A DNA stretch of 64,000 nt from Stictocephala bisonia (GCA_035578905.1 JAQJVL010000101.1:1021001-1085000), one strand, 5' to 3'; shown: positions 11,965 through 23,568, counted from the stretch's first letter. Notes: generated by a model not told the origin, from the sequence alone. Numbers and translations are program-made.

Positions 11965-12689
11965 GGGTAAACGGTATCACGTAAAATTACAATATTTAAT
12001 TTATTTACAGTATCTTACTCACATTACTTGTGTTGCTACCTATTTAGTGTATTAGTATAAATGCCCAATATCCAATGGTAGGCCTATTACTTAGCCTATT
12101 TCAAACGTGTTCAATTCATTTGTTTTTGTTAAACAGCTGAAGATTAATTAAATAAGTAAAATAACTGCATTATATTACCATTGAAACATTCAAGTCCAGA
12201 ACATGAAGTCCTACAATCTAATGTGAATAAAACCATGCTTACAACCTTCTCTGGCTTAACATTATGAAACATCTAACCTCCTCAATAATACAAACAACAT
12301 TGTTCATATTTCAACAGCCGTTAAAACTTTTTGGAAATCATTATTTACATTGTAACAGCTATTACTTTTCGTTTCATTTAAATCTCTCTCCATGTTATTC
12401 TTATGGCCGAAAAACGAACTTTCAAGGCTTCCTACACCCTTCGGGATACAAATATTTACGAATTAAGACCTTATTGCACAACTACGAACAGAGGCAAATT
12501 TTTGAAAATCTAACCATTTAAATTGGTGAAGGAATACGGGAGGAATTGCGTTGATAAAAAAACGGCTTCACCTATTATATGTAAGGATTAGTAAGTATAA
12601 GTGAAAATCACATTATTTTATTCTCATATGAATCATAAAGGCAATGCCCGTATGATTTATGCCTTATAGCATTATACCTAATGAACATC
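11965..12689. other. Unique AT-rich sequence
   Basis: AT-rich. An 85-codon frame at 12264-12521 has unremarkable composition and no recognisable motif. No RNA gene is seen. Confidence 0.4.
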
Positions 12690-12948
12690 TTAACTGAAGA
12701 AAACCAGATGTGACACATCACAATCAGTCCCTTGGTAGACTGAAGTCACTGCCTTCTTGTTGCCACTGCCTTCTTGTTGCCACAGCCTCCTTGTTGCCAC
12801 AGTCTCCCGCCGCCAGCGCCTTCTCAATCTCCCCGGAGTGCGATCGATCATCGCCCTCTTCTTGATAACTTCCACTCTCTCTCCTCCTTCATCTTGTCGT
12901 CCTTATCTCCCTGTGATGGTTAAATTCATTAGTGCTCGAACAACATGA
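12690..12948 (-). other. GC-rich, charged open frames; possible coding remnant
   Basis: This 260-bp island is GC-rich and open in more than one minus-strand frame. One 61-codon frame (12875-12690) is Arg-rich. An overlapping frame reads SGEIEKALAAGDCGNKEA in its middle and is more protein-like, with open sequence on both sides. A 17-bp repeat (CACTGCCTTCTTGTTGC on plus) occurs three times at 12747-12797. A possible acceptor AG lies upstream on the minus strand, but a stop interrupts the better frame soon after it. I cannot assign a family. Confidence 0.25.
12747..12797. repeat. 17-bp tandem repeat, three copies
   Basis: Three units of CACTGCCTTCTTGTTGC or a close variant, inside the GC-rich island. 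Confidence 0.85.
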
Positions 12949-13106
12949 CTCGCTGAACAACCAAATCATGAGCAAACAGAGCAACTGTCTTAAATAGACT
13001 CCCCCATGTAATATGTACCAGGATATTATGTTACGACAACAACTGTTATAATCATGAACAGCCAGTATTAAGGGCATTACAGACTTTTTCACGACTCATT
13101 TTTATT

Positions 13107-13294
13107 TTATTTAGTTCTGTATTTATTTATTTAGTTTTAATATTTTAAGCCAGTATAAATGAGAGCGTGAATGTAAGACAGCTTGTATGTTTGTATGCAC
13201 CTATTTATTTAGTTATGTATGTATTTAGTTTCAGAATTTTAACCTAGTATAAATGAGAGAGTGAATGTAAGACAGCTTGTATGTTTGTATGCAC
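13107..13294. repeat. 94-bp tandem duplication
   Basis: Two adjacent copies. The block AGTATAAATGAGAG recurs at 13152 and 13246, followed in both by GTGAATGTAAGACAGC and CTTGTATGTTTGTATGCAC. Confidence 0.9.
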
Positions 13295-14280
13295 CGTTGT
13301 AAGATTGTATGTATGGGATAGGTTATTTAATATTGACTATTGCGATACAACTCATTTAATTTTCTTCTATGCAATATATAGGCCTATATAAACACACACA
13401 TATGAATGTGGTTTATATACCTCGGCTTTCTACAATATTATTTAATATTACAATTATATTTAACACAATTAACAATATTACAATATTTAACACGAACCAT
13501 GACCCGCATAAAAAATAAGTAATTTGACATAAAAATGGATAGGAAACAACTTAATTATTCTGTTCCGTTCAAATGTTAAATAGGTATGTACAGCCACTGA
13601 AATTCCAAAGGTACTGTATTACATAAAGTTCACACTTTAAAATGAATTTCAAACAGTAAATAACGCCTAGGATCTCACAACTTATTAAACTTTTCATTAC
13701 AATCATTAATTAACTGTTTTCATTTAAATTGTCCTACGTTTAAAAATTGTTTTCTTTATGAAAAGTTAAGTTTCAAATAATAGTGTCTTTAAAAACAATC
13801 CGCCCCAAATTTAACTTTGATTATATAATAATGTAAATAAGTTGATGTTATTCTCTACTTTTAAAATTACATTTTTTAGCGGCACACAATGTTGACTAGT
13901 AACACTTAGCAAGAGAGTATAAAAAATAAATAAATAACAAAGCAGCTAATTAAATGAAAATGTAAACTACTTAACTTATATTTCATCTTCATTGTAATAG
14001 GGTAGATTTTAACTATCGAGAACGTATTTTCTGCGTTTTAAGATCGAAACTTAATAATTATTTTAATCTTTACAGCTGATTTTGTTATTTTTAATTAATA
14101 ACATTTATGAAAGAAATTCAGGGTTAATATATTTAACAATAAATAACTTATAGCACAACTACGAATAGGAGCGAATTGTTTGACACAAACTTTTAGTATT
14201 AATATTTTGAGTATTTGGGAATTAAACACCAAAGTAGTTTAGTGATCATTGTAGTAACCACTTCACGTATTATGTACATA
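13295..14280. other. Unique AT-rich sequence
   Basis: Very AT-rich. No gene, RNA or repeat recognised. It ends at the TA target site of the foldback element. Confidence 0.45.
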
Positions 14281-15625
14281 CAGTGTAGAAGAAAAGTCCC
14301 GGAACAGATTTTTAATTTTTTAATGATTTCAGATAAAGCAATAAACTTGGTACATTATTAATGCACCTGTTAATATACTTTTTGAAGTAACTGCCATTTT
14401 CCTATAATATCAGGAGGGTGACCCACAAGCAGTCAGAAGAAAATCTTAAACGAGAGCGTAGGTCGAGAAGTAAATCTAATTGAAGGTATTTATTAGTACA
14501 ATATAAACCCACAAATCCGAACTCAAAAGGTTCACTCTTTAAAACATTATGCTGGTTTAAAGTTGAAAAAAAAAAAATAAAGGAACTCCTGTTCTAGACG
14601 GATTAATATTCTTTTGCTAGCTCAATTTGGGAAAGTTAAACTTTGTAAATGCCTACTGGACTTAAGAAATAGATTTTTAGGGTAGCTGGTGACTCTTCAC
14701 TTCAAATTGATGATGGTCCACAAGGAGTTTAACAAAAAAATTAAAAATAGCATAGGTCAAGATATACATCAATTTAAAGAGGTTGTCTAGCACAGATGAA
14801 TACCACAAACAGCACTTTTTAGGTTGATCCAGTACAAAATGGTAACTGTTCAAAGATTTTCTTGGTTGTAGTAGGACATTGCATTAGTGGTCACAATTCA
14901 AGTGCACTAATAAATAAATTTAAAAAAATAAAATATGCTGCTACGTGCATTATTCCTGGTGTATAAATGTACATTGTGAAGATAGTCATCAACAAAGGTT
15001 CGCAATTCGAGTATGTACTCTAAAAATATTTTGTAAGTAAGCATCACATTTTTCCATTAAAATCTTTGAACATCTGCTATTTTGTATAGGAGTAACCTTT
15101 TAAAGTGCTCTTTGTGGCATTCATATGTGCTAGACAACCCATTTAAATTGATGTACATCTTGACCTATGCTATTTTTAATTTTTTTTTCTAACTCCTTGT
15201 GGTCTATCAGCCATTGGAAGTGAAGAGTAACCAACTACCCTTAAAACTATTTCTTAAGTTCAGTAGACATTTACAAAGTTTAACTTTCACAAATTGAGTT
15301 AGGAAAAGAATACTAAACTGTCTTCATTGTAACTTTTTAAAATTTTAAACCAGCGTCATTTTTTAAAGAGGGAACCTTTTGAGTTTGGATTTGTGGGTTT
15401 ATGTTCTACTACTAATCACTTTGAATTTGATGTACTACTCGACCTATGCTCTCATTTAAGATTTTCTTCCGGCTCCTTGTGGGCATTCCCCCTGATATTA
15501 CAGAAAAATGGCAGATAGTTCAAAAATGATATTAAAAGGTGTAGTAATGATGTACCAAGTTTTATTGCTTTATCTGTAAACGTTCAAAAATTAAAAATCT
15601 GTTCCAGGACTTTTCTTTCACACTA
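14281..15625. mobile_element. Foldback DNA transposon, non-autonomous, TA target site
   Basis: The 1345-bp segment is a large imperfect palindrome. Its ends read CAGTGTAGAAGAAAAGTCC on the left and, as reverse complement on the right, TAGTGTGAAAGAAAAGTCC. Both ends abut TA (14279-14280 and 15626-15627), as expected for Tc1/mariner insertion. Matching blocks run inward in order: GAACAGATTTTTAA, GCAATAAACTTGGTACAT, AACTTTGTAAATG, GGTCAAGATATACATCAA (each given as the left-arm form). The arms are about 590 bp. No transposase frame remains. It is probably mobilised in trans by a Tc1/mariner transposase, or is a dead foldback derivative. Confidence 0.88.
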
Positions 15626-15627
15626 TA

Positions 15628-16299
15628 TTCATTGAGTCTTTTCCGACTCCTCTCATACAACTGAACATTTTCGTATTTTGTAAAGAAATTTTAGTTTCCA
15701 AAATTCCATAAGGAAGATCCATTTCAAGTTTATCAAGAGGAGAATAGTTTTTGCTGAAGAACTGTGCTGTATACTTTTGTTTAGTGACTTAGCGAACGGC
15801 TGAGTATAACTCGTTAATGTACAGTGAATAAGACAAGTCTGTTTTACTTTCAGATTCCTGCTTATCTTTGTATTTCATATATATTTATAATTGTAGTACA
15901 TTTATACTCACGAATATGTTTATATATGTACAAATGTAAAGGTCTTTTCCTGAACTATTCTCCGATAAGCTGAAACTGTTATGAAACATCCTGTTGTGCG
16001 TTATTGTGAACATTGTTTATGGTTTTCGGAGGGTTATGGTTGCTCAAACCAAACAAACCCCCTTAATCATGACATAATTTTACATTGTTATTTATTTATT
16101 TAAAAAAATAATAATAATTAATAACAGAAATCATTGTCTATGAACGTTTTGGTAATGGCTAGCAAAGTCAATTAGCAATCATAAGCTATTTATTTAGTTT
16201 CCTCCACTCAAATTAAGAAAAGACATTTTGTGTGAACTAATTAAGAAATCTCATCAAGCGAAGAGTGGTATTATTTGCGCTGGACTCCTGCATGCTAAA
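15628..16299. other. Unique AT-rich sequence
   Basis: No gene, RNA or tandem repeat recognised. The composition changes sharply near 16300. Confidence 0.4.
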
Positions 16300-16690
16300 C
16301 AGCTTAAGTCCATTAACCGTCCTTTCTGCCCACGGCTAGAGCCAAGGAACAAGGAACGGGAAGAGCAAGAATGTTTTCTTCCTTGGCCGCAAAGCAAGAG
16401 GGAGGGGCGCTTGCGTCGTTGCCAGGCAACCCTAGCCCCTGGTCACCAGACAAGAAAACTCCCAAGTTCTTACAACTAAGACGGAGTATCGACCGGCCCG
16501 CCGGGCCCGGCCACGCCATAATTAACGCTGCCCGCTATCTTGTCTGCAAAACCCTCCGTGCCTCCTGCAAGAACTCTCCTGATTAATTTCACTCCCGCCA
16601 CGTAATCTGGCTGGCCCTGATATATCACTGCTGGACAAGAACACGTGCTGGGCAGAACTAGGTGATCGATATAAGAGGTCTCACAACACA
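16300..16690. promoter_or_regulatory. GC-rich island with X-box and E-box motifs; candidate regulatory element
   Basis: An abrupt GC-rich, CpG-containing block in AT-rich surroundings. GTTGCCAGGCAAC at 16418-16430 is a perfect inverted repeat with a one-base spacer and fits the RFX X-box consensus. CACGTG (16642-16647) is a canonical E-box. TAATTAAC and ATTAATTT homeodomain-like sites and a GATATAAG-like sequence near 16670 follow. Short frames on both strands look like composition effects. It could be a conserved enhancer, an unannotated promoter or a 5' exon. Function is inferred from motifs only. Confidence 0.35.
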
Positions 16691-17129
16691 GCAGTTAGTT
16701 ATATAAGGAGAAATGTTATGTTTATCTTGCAAAATCAACCAGGAAAATTCGTTGGTTATAAACATAATGAACTGTAATATATATATAGATAATAAATATG
16801 TTATGGAGTATTCTAGTGGTAATTGTAAAAACCACTAAATTAAAACAAGTTTATAAACAATGAGGTTACTTTAAAATGATTGAAAACATCAGGTATGATT
16901 ATAATATGGCAACGATCGGTTCAAATTATAGTGTGAAACATTATGTATATCTACGCTTTTAAAATTAAACATTTATTTTGTAAAGTAATACTTCACCAAA
17001 ACTCGGGTGAATAAAGGCTGGATGCAAATGTTTCTTATTGTCTTAGAAATGGAACTGAGAGTTCGAAGAACTACAGTTTGGACTCAGATTGGAAACATTC
17101 TGACATGCTAACTATCTTTGACTTAATCT
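16691..17129. other. Unique AT-rich sequence
   Basis: No gene, RNA or repeat recognised. Confidence 0.4.
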
Positions 17130-17133
17130 TACA

Positions 17134-17382
17134 TCTGAGGCTTAAGCGGCTAGTGTCATAACTAGAATCTATATTTTCCGGTGACAACCATATGAAGTTG
17201 CCATATTTACAAAAAAAAAACAGACGTTTCGCCAATGCTGTGATGGAGCTTCCTCAGTGGTATAGCTGAAACTATACCACTGAGGACGCCCCATCACAGC
17301 ATGAGCGAAACGTCTGGTTATCTTGTAAATAAGGTAGATAGTACCTTAACGTGGTTGTTACTGCAAAATATTGATTCTAGTT
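17134..17382. mobile_element. Palindromic MITE-like element, copy 1
   Basis: From 17160 to 17382 the sequence is a near-complete palindrome of about 223 bp. Left-arm landmarks AACTAGAATCTATATTTTCC, CAGACGTTTCGC, ATGCTGTGATGG and CCTCAGTGGTATAG all recur as reverse complements in the right arm. The 25 bases before the left arm (GGCTTAAGCGGC and GTGTCATA) also precede the related hairpin at 40127, so they belong to the family. They are not mirrored on the right. There is no coding capacity. Confidence 0.8.
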
Positions 17383-17892
17383 TCATTTTACTTGATTAAC
17401 TCCTTCATTTGTCTATAATTGGTATGCTTGTTATGAATAAATTTGGGGAAAAAATTCATTAAAGTTTTTTTAGAGTAACGATATTGGGTTTTGTTTTAGA
17501 AATTTTACCACCAAAATAATTAAAATTCATTGTTATTCACCTTGTATTTTATACAGGCAATGAAGCAGGGTTTCTTACCACCTTCTCAATAAAGTATTTT
17601 TCATGAACTTGTTATCCGTTTCGAAAAGATCTCTTCATTTTCGAACTCAATCACAAATTAAGTATCTAATCTCGTGTGCAATTTAATAGCAAACGTTACC
17701 AATATATAGCAAATTAGCTGATTTGTATACTCGTATAATAAAAATGTTTAGTCTATACCTAAAGTTTTAGACATTTTTATGTTAAATAGTACCAAAATAC
17801 TTTTGTCATTGAGTCTGAAGATGAAGAAATATCTTCCAAACATATAACCACTACATTACAAACACCTTTGGATTGAGATAGAGTTAAGAAAA
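17383..17892. other. Unique AT-rich sequence
   Basis: No gene or repeat recognised. Confidence 0.4.
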
Positions 17893-18103
17893 CCAAAGTC
17901 AATATCAATATAATGTTAACTTAAAATCTTTCTGGCTGATCTACCAATAAAAAATACTTGTAACCTACAAGAATGCTTGTAAAATAAATATAATTTATAG
18001 AAATGTCAGAATTAATCAAATTAAACAATGGACAGTAGGAATATCAATATAAATAAGATACCTCACTAAACTTACTGTAGCTCTCCGTCTAATATAAACA
18101 TGA
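17893..18103. repeat. Diverged duplicated segment, copy A
   Basis: Resembles 18629-18857 in the same orientation. Shared blocks in order include ATCAATATAATGTTAACTTA, TGATCTACCAATAAAAA, AATGCTTGTAAAATAAAT, ATGGACAGTAGGAAT and CTGTAGCTCTCCGTCTA. The copies differ by substitutions and small insertions. Nothing coding is visible. Confidence 0.8.
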
Positions 18104-18628
18104 CTGTTTATCCGTTAGTCACATATCATTCTTATAACATGATCTATTGTGGTTTGTGGACAGTCCGATTAAGGTCTACAACTAGAATACTTTAACAGTA
18201 GGTTGTGTTAGATCAGTTTCAACGAGTGAAAGTTGTCAAGTGGTTTGAATAAATTTAAATTTTACATTGGAAGCTACAATTTTGCAACACACCAATTACA
18301 AAGTGGAATTAACATTAAATATAATTCAAAGTAAACATACAATGGTAATCAATTAGACAACAACGACTAGTTAAATAATATGAGCGTTACAAAATATAAA
18401 ATTCCATCTCATGCATCAAAAAAGAAAACCATTAATAATGATATTCACAACGATAATATATATATATTTCCAGAAAATACTATTTCTGGATTTAACATAA
18501 CTAAAAGCCAAACATACAGAAATACTAACTATATGACAATACATTTTAGAAGCCGTTTATATTTTAAAGTCAAGTAAGTAACAAGAAATAAACAAACTTG
18601 ACAACAACAATTCACATGGTGTTACGGA
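18104..18628. other. Unique AT-rich sequence between duplicated segments
   Basis: AT-rich. A 65-codon frame at 18380-18577 is Asn/Lys-rich and looks like a composition effect. Confidence 0.4.
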
Positions 18629-18857
18629 AACCAATGTCATTATCAATATAATGTTAACTTAAAATCCTCCTGGTTGATCTACCAATAAAAATACTTATAA
18701 ACTAAAATAAGTGCTTATAACCTACTTTAACGTCAATGCTTGTAAAATAAATGTGATTAATATAAATGTAAGTATTAATAAAATAACACAATGGACAGTA
18801 GGAATCTCATTATAAATAAGAAACCTTACTAAACCTACTGTAGCTCTCCGTCTATAA
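18629..18857. repeat. Diverged duplicated segment, copy B
   Basis: Second copy of the 17893-18103 segment, in direct orientation about 735 bp downstream. It carries an extra roughly 25 bp after the ACCAATAAAAATACTT block. Tandem segmental duplication or two copies of one short dispersed element would both explain it. Confidence 0.8.
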
Positions 18858-19978
18858 TTAATTACAATTATAACGAAATTCATCATACAAAATATTAAAA
18901 GCGACAGTAAAATAAAACGAAATAAAGCTGAATTCGTGTACTTTTGGGATAACGTGCTTTCATTCCTTCTTGCACAATTAACTAACGAACAAACCAAAGC
19001 GAAAATAATATAAGAACTTATTAAATAATTTTAAAGGATCAATTCCGTTGTGAATTACGAAGGACTTTAAATCTAAAAATAACATTCACGTAATGGTGCG
19101 CAGTTGTATACTCAAAGGAATTAGGAGTAAGAGGACTTGGTTTACCGATAACTTTCTTAAGTAAACTGTTTAAAACATCATCTTGTAGTAAAATTGTTAA
19201 CGCTGAAAATCAAGCTTCTATTGAACTCTCACGTTATAAAACAAATGTCAAGTAAATAAATAGGGTTATAAACAAATTAAATTAAAAGTATTTATTTGCA
19301 TCTATAAAAATATGCGCAAAGTAAAATAGTGACAGATAATAAATAACATATAATTGAGGAAATATATTTATCGGTTTACATGATTTTTCAAAGATAATAA
19401 GGTAATTTGTAAGCTTAGCTCAAAAACTAACATAGGCCCTACTCCATATTTATTTTTTAGGTTATTTGACTAAAATTTATAATTTGAATTAATGTATCAT
19501 AAATAAGACTATGTTGTTTTTTTAGTAATTAAAATTATGTTTTGGTATGATTACTGCGAGGCCCCTCGTTTTATAAATATTAATGTAAACGTGTATTTTC
19601 AAGTCAAATCAATGGTTTTCAACATATTATTTGGACACTCTTAAGTCCTAAACCATTTATTTATAAATTTATATTTACAAATAAATAATGAGTTAAAATT
19701 CTCATTATTTATTTCCATTTGATTGCGATTCTGTACTGTTTTATCCTGATCCATAATATTATGTCTATACATTGTTATTATGAAATTAGAATAAGTTATA
19801 TAAGAACTGAATCGTTACTTTCAAAACATAATTCAAAATTATGCTCTGTGTTATGTTTTGAAAACAGTTTACGAACAAGTAAACTAAATTATTTTAAACT
19901 CAGTTACCATTGAAATATCCATAGCTTATTTAAGTACTTAAAGAAATAAAACAAATGAAGTAAATGTGATATACGTAC
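18858..19978. other. Unique AT-rich sequence
   Basis: AT-rich with several long A/T runs. Short frames have no recognisable motif. At its right edge lies the possible splice donor of the minus-strand exon candidate. Confidence 0.4.
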
Positions 19979-20235
19979 ATCCTGGCTTGAAGACAGCACT
20001 GTGAGGAGTGTAGTTGATTCCTTCGGAGCTCTCTCAGGATCGAGAGGGGCGGACAGGTCCAGCCTCCCTGAGGAGCCGGTGGACTGGTCCTGATTCCAGG
20101 AGGTCATGGGAAGCTGGGGTCTCGTTCCCACAGGCTCGACAGAACTATCTCTCAGACAGGATTCTCCGTATTGTTAAACCCAACTAGTTTGCCGAGGGAC
20201 AACGCCTGTTAACCTTCTGGTACTGAGCGCAATAT
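19979..20235 (-). other. Candidate host exon, minus strand, with short N-terminal coding part
   Basis: A 257-bp non-repetitive block, clearly less AT-rich than its surroundings. On the minus strand it is preceded by a T-rich tract and TTTTGTTTTACAG, a good acceptor, and followed by GGAT|GTACGT, a plausible donor at 19978-19977. The ATG at 20107 sits in CCCATGACC and gives exactly 43 codons to the donor, ending in phase 0. An in-frame stop lies upstream, so this would be a first coding exon with 5' UTR. The peptide starts MTSWNQDQSTGSSG and is Ser/Thr/Leu-rich with no known domain. No partner exon is visible. It may be chance or a noncoding element. Confidence 0.3.
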
Positions 20236-21752
20236 CTGTAAAACAAAATGCTCCCACTATTCTCATTGTCATTTTTCAAAATGACTTAACATAAGAATAA
20301 GAATATTTTTCTTAAAAATTTACCATTACTTATAATCTGATTACCAAATTTGAAAATAATACCATAATTATAAAGCCTAAATATACTTTTTATAATCTTA
20401 TTATCTTTATATGATTTTTTCATATTACGTGTTGGAATATGAATAAGGTCTTATAGAGTAGATTTTTTTACTGCTTTATACTTTATTAAAAATATGACTT
20501 AATTAATTTGTTATGTAGGCCTAAACTAAACTAATTCCACTTATTCTTCAGATAAGTTATGAGTAAAACCATACCTAATTATGGAGGTTACGTTCATTAG
20601 TCGGTTTAATTGGTTTTAATGGTTTGTGAGAAAATTTACCAATGTGGTTAGCATATGTGAATGTTACAGTTTAAATGGTAAATATTATAGACGTATTTAT
20701 AATTTATTTTAACCACTACCTTCCCATTCATACTGTACTGGCTTAATATAACTAGGGCAAACTCATACCTACTACGGCATAAATAGTTACAGTTAAAATC
20801 GTTAAAATCCTACAGTCCATGGCCCACCCACCTACCCTATAGACGTCTAAGTACTGCCAAATATAATATTTTCTAAAGATTTGCTACTCTAATTAACTTA
20901 TCCGATTACTGTCCATCCTGTTAACTAACACTAAAACGACTAAATAAAGAAGCACAACAGCACAACAGAATATTTTGAAACGCATCTTGTATATGTAACA
21001 GATGACTTTTGTCAGCAGAGTTATCTGAAATGCATTTAAAGTTACCACGTTGACACCAGTCTGATTCATGAATCTATGTTGATGCTATCGATAAAATAAA
21101 CCTACATCTCTTAAAATATTTACTCTGAATACTCGTACTTACATTGAAGTAAGCTCATCGGTTCAGATTAAATGTTTTTATTTCATTTATATTTTTTACC
21201 TAAGACTTCCGCAGGGAAGGTCTTTGTCCTGTGCAAATGCAAGTGTTTACATTATCATTTATAATAAACGTCAGTATCCCTAAGCATGTAGTTTTTTATG
21301 GTGTATTTTAACCTTAGGGCTGTAAGCCTATGTTAGTTAATTTGTTTTTCATTGTTTATTACTGGTTTTTATATGCAGCTGTTTTTTATCTCTCTTTTTA
21401 AATTAGTTAATATTGAAATAAAAACTTTTATTGTCTTATTAATTATTTTATCTTTTAAAATGCTTTTAATTAGGTTGGTTATCAAAATAAGTCATGGAGA
21501 GAGATGTAGATTGTGGAACATTAAACACATAATGGAATATTATTTATTATGTTATATATGTTGCATAACCAGTTGTAATATAATACTGCAACAACAATTT
21601 ATTTCTCTTATCGCACGTGCAAATGTGTAATTATTAAAAGTATTATTAATAACAACTATTTTCTTTCTAACACTAAACACATGAATATGATACCCTCTGT
21701 CTTTAGAGTAAATATGTGGGTTTCTTCAAAGCAAGAGCTTGGATTGGCTGCT
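20236..21752. other. Unique AT-rich sequence
   Basis: About 1.5 kb without a convincing gene. A 92-codon frame at 21352-21630 encodes a hydrophobic Leu/Ile/Phe-rich peptide typical of AT-rich noncoding DNA. No RNA gene seen. Confidence 0.4.
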
Positions 21753-22425
21753 GACCACTTATGTCCTGTCATGTGCAACATGTGTCAGGGTTTCTGATCA
21801 CTTGTGTTCTTTTGTGAGGAACATTTAGCAGTTCTTGACCACTTTTCTGCCGCAAAATGTGTCCGAATTCTATTTGTGTTCTGTCATGGGCAACATGTGT
21901 CTGGGTTCATGACCGCTTTTGTTCTATAGTGGGCAATATGTGTTCGAGTTCCTGACAAATTGTGTCCTGTCATGGGCAACATGTATCTGGGTTCATGACC
22001 ACTTTTGTTCTATAGTGGACAATATGTGTTCGAGTTCCTGACAAATTGTGTTCTATCATGAGCAACATGTGACCGGGTTTCCGACACTTATGTCATCTCA
22101 TGGGCAGGGATGTGTCCAGGTTTCTGACCACTTGTGTCTTGTCATGGGCAACATTTGTCCGAGTTCCTTATGTCCTATCGTCGGCAATTTGTGTCTGAGT
22201 TCCTGACCACTTCTGTTTTGTAATGGACAACATATGACCGGGTTCCTGACTTCTTATGTCATGTCATGGGCAGCATGTGTCCAGGTTCCTGGTCACTGGT
22301 GTTCTGTCGTTGGCAACATTAGTTCGGGTTCCTTACCACTTATGTTCTGTCGTGGGCAACTTGTGTTCAGGTTCCTGACCACTTGTATGTGTCCGGGTTC
22401 TTGTCCACATGGTTGGTCACTGACA
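21753..22425. repeat. 43-bp degenerate minisatellite, about 15 copies
   Basis: Degenerate head-to-tail units with period near 43 bp. The core alternates GTCATGGGCAACATGTGT with GGGTTCCTGACCACTT. Copies are strongly diverged, so the array is old compared with those at 0.5-7.4 and 53.7-54.8 kb. A 66-codon frame inside is a by-product. Confidence 0.85.
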
Positions 22426-23040
22426 AATTATTAATGTCGTGGACATCATGTGTCCTAACCTCGGACACAGGTGGATAAGAACTGAATACGATTTCAGTTG
22501 AGAAATTTACGTGTACAGAGGAAAGCTAAAAGAGAAATATTCTGACACCCTACTTTCACAGTCAAAATTACAAATGGACCCAGATACTACTTAAGGAACT
22601 AAGTGTTCAGTTATGGATTAGAACCTCAATCCACCAGGATTCTGAATCCATAATTTATATAGGATAGCAAGTAAAGAGTGCATTTATGACTATGCACTTT
22701 TCAAGACATTGTTTATTTAACAGTTTAGTGATTCGAGAATTCATTAAGAGTTATCAGCAACGAGTTCAGGCATTCTCAGGATATTTTTCATTGATCATTT
22801 GAAAATTAATTGCTGTTTAATAAAAAGGAAATTCAACAAGGTAAATGTTATGTGGGGAATTAAGTAAGACTATTAGAAAAATAATGCCAGTCTCTACTTC
22901 AGTTCATTTCCTACTCTTACATTACAATATAATCCTACTAGATATTTTTTACCACATATACTGCTACTACTACATACTACATATAGTATTGCTGTAGGGG
23001 TAATAAAATAATAAAATATAAAAAAATCTACGATCAAAAT
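22426..23040. other. Unique AT-rich sequence
   Basis: Sequence between two minisatellites. No gene or RNA recognised. Confidence 0.4.
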
Positions 23041-23516
23041 CACTAACATTTTATGTTTATGGGTGGGCAGGTCGATCACTAACACTGTATGTGTATTTGT
23101 GGGCGGGTGGGTCACTAACACTGTATGTGTATGGATGGATGGTTGGGTTACTAACACTGTATGTGTATGGATGGATGGGTGGGTCACTAACACTGTATGT
23201 GTATAGGTGGGCGGGTGGGTCACTAACACTGTATTTATATGGATGGATGGGTGGGTCACTAACACTGTATGTGTATGGGTGGGCGGGTGGGTCACTAACA
23301 CTTTATGTTTATGGGTGGGCAGGTCGGTCACTAACACTGTTTGTGTATGGGTGGGCGGGTGGGTCACTAACACTTTATGTTTATGGGTGGGCAGGTCGGT
23401 CACTAACACTGTTTGTGTATGGGTGGGCGGGTGGGCCACTAAAAATGTATGGGTATGAAAGGATGGGTGGGTCACTAACACTGTATGTGTATGGTTGGCG
23501 GGTGGGTCATAAGTAG
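23041..23516 (+). repeat. 36-bp G-rich minisatellite (G4 family), locus 1, about 13 copies
   Basis: A 36-bp unit with a G-rich half and an AT-richer half containing TCACTAACACTGTATGTGTA. The G-rich half reads GGGTGGGCGGGTGGG in three copies (23277-23291, 23349-23363, 23421-23435), a four-run, one-base-loop G-quadruplex motif. Other copies have GGATGGATGGG or GGGCAGGTCGG instead. The period is divisible by 3, so frames of 83-195 codons stay open on both strands; these are repeat by-products. Related units occur at 33.8 and 46.8-47.5 kb. Confidence 0.95.
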
Positions 23517-23568
23517 AGTACAGTAAGCCCGGATATAAAAATAAAAACGGAAAGGGAACTAGTTAGAA

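Noticed and set aside
22894..23516. 195- and 141-codon frames
   Set aside because: By-products of the 36-bp array at 23041-23516.
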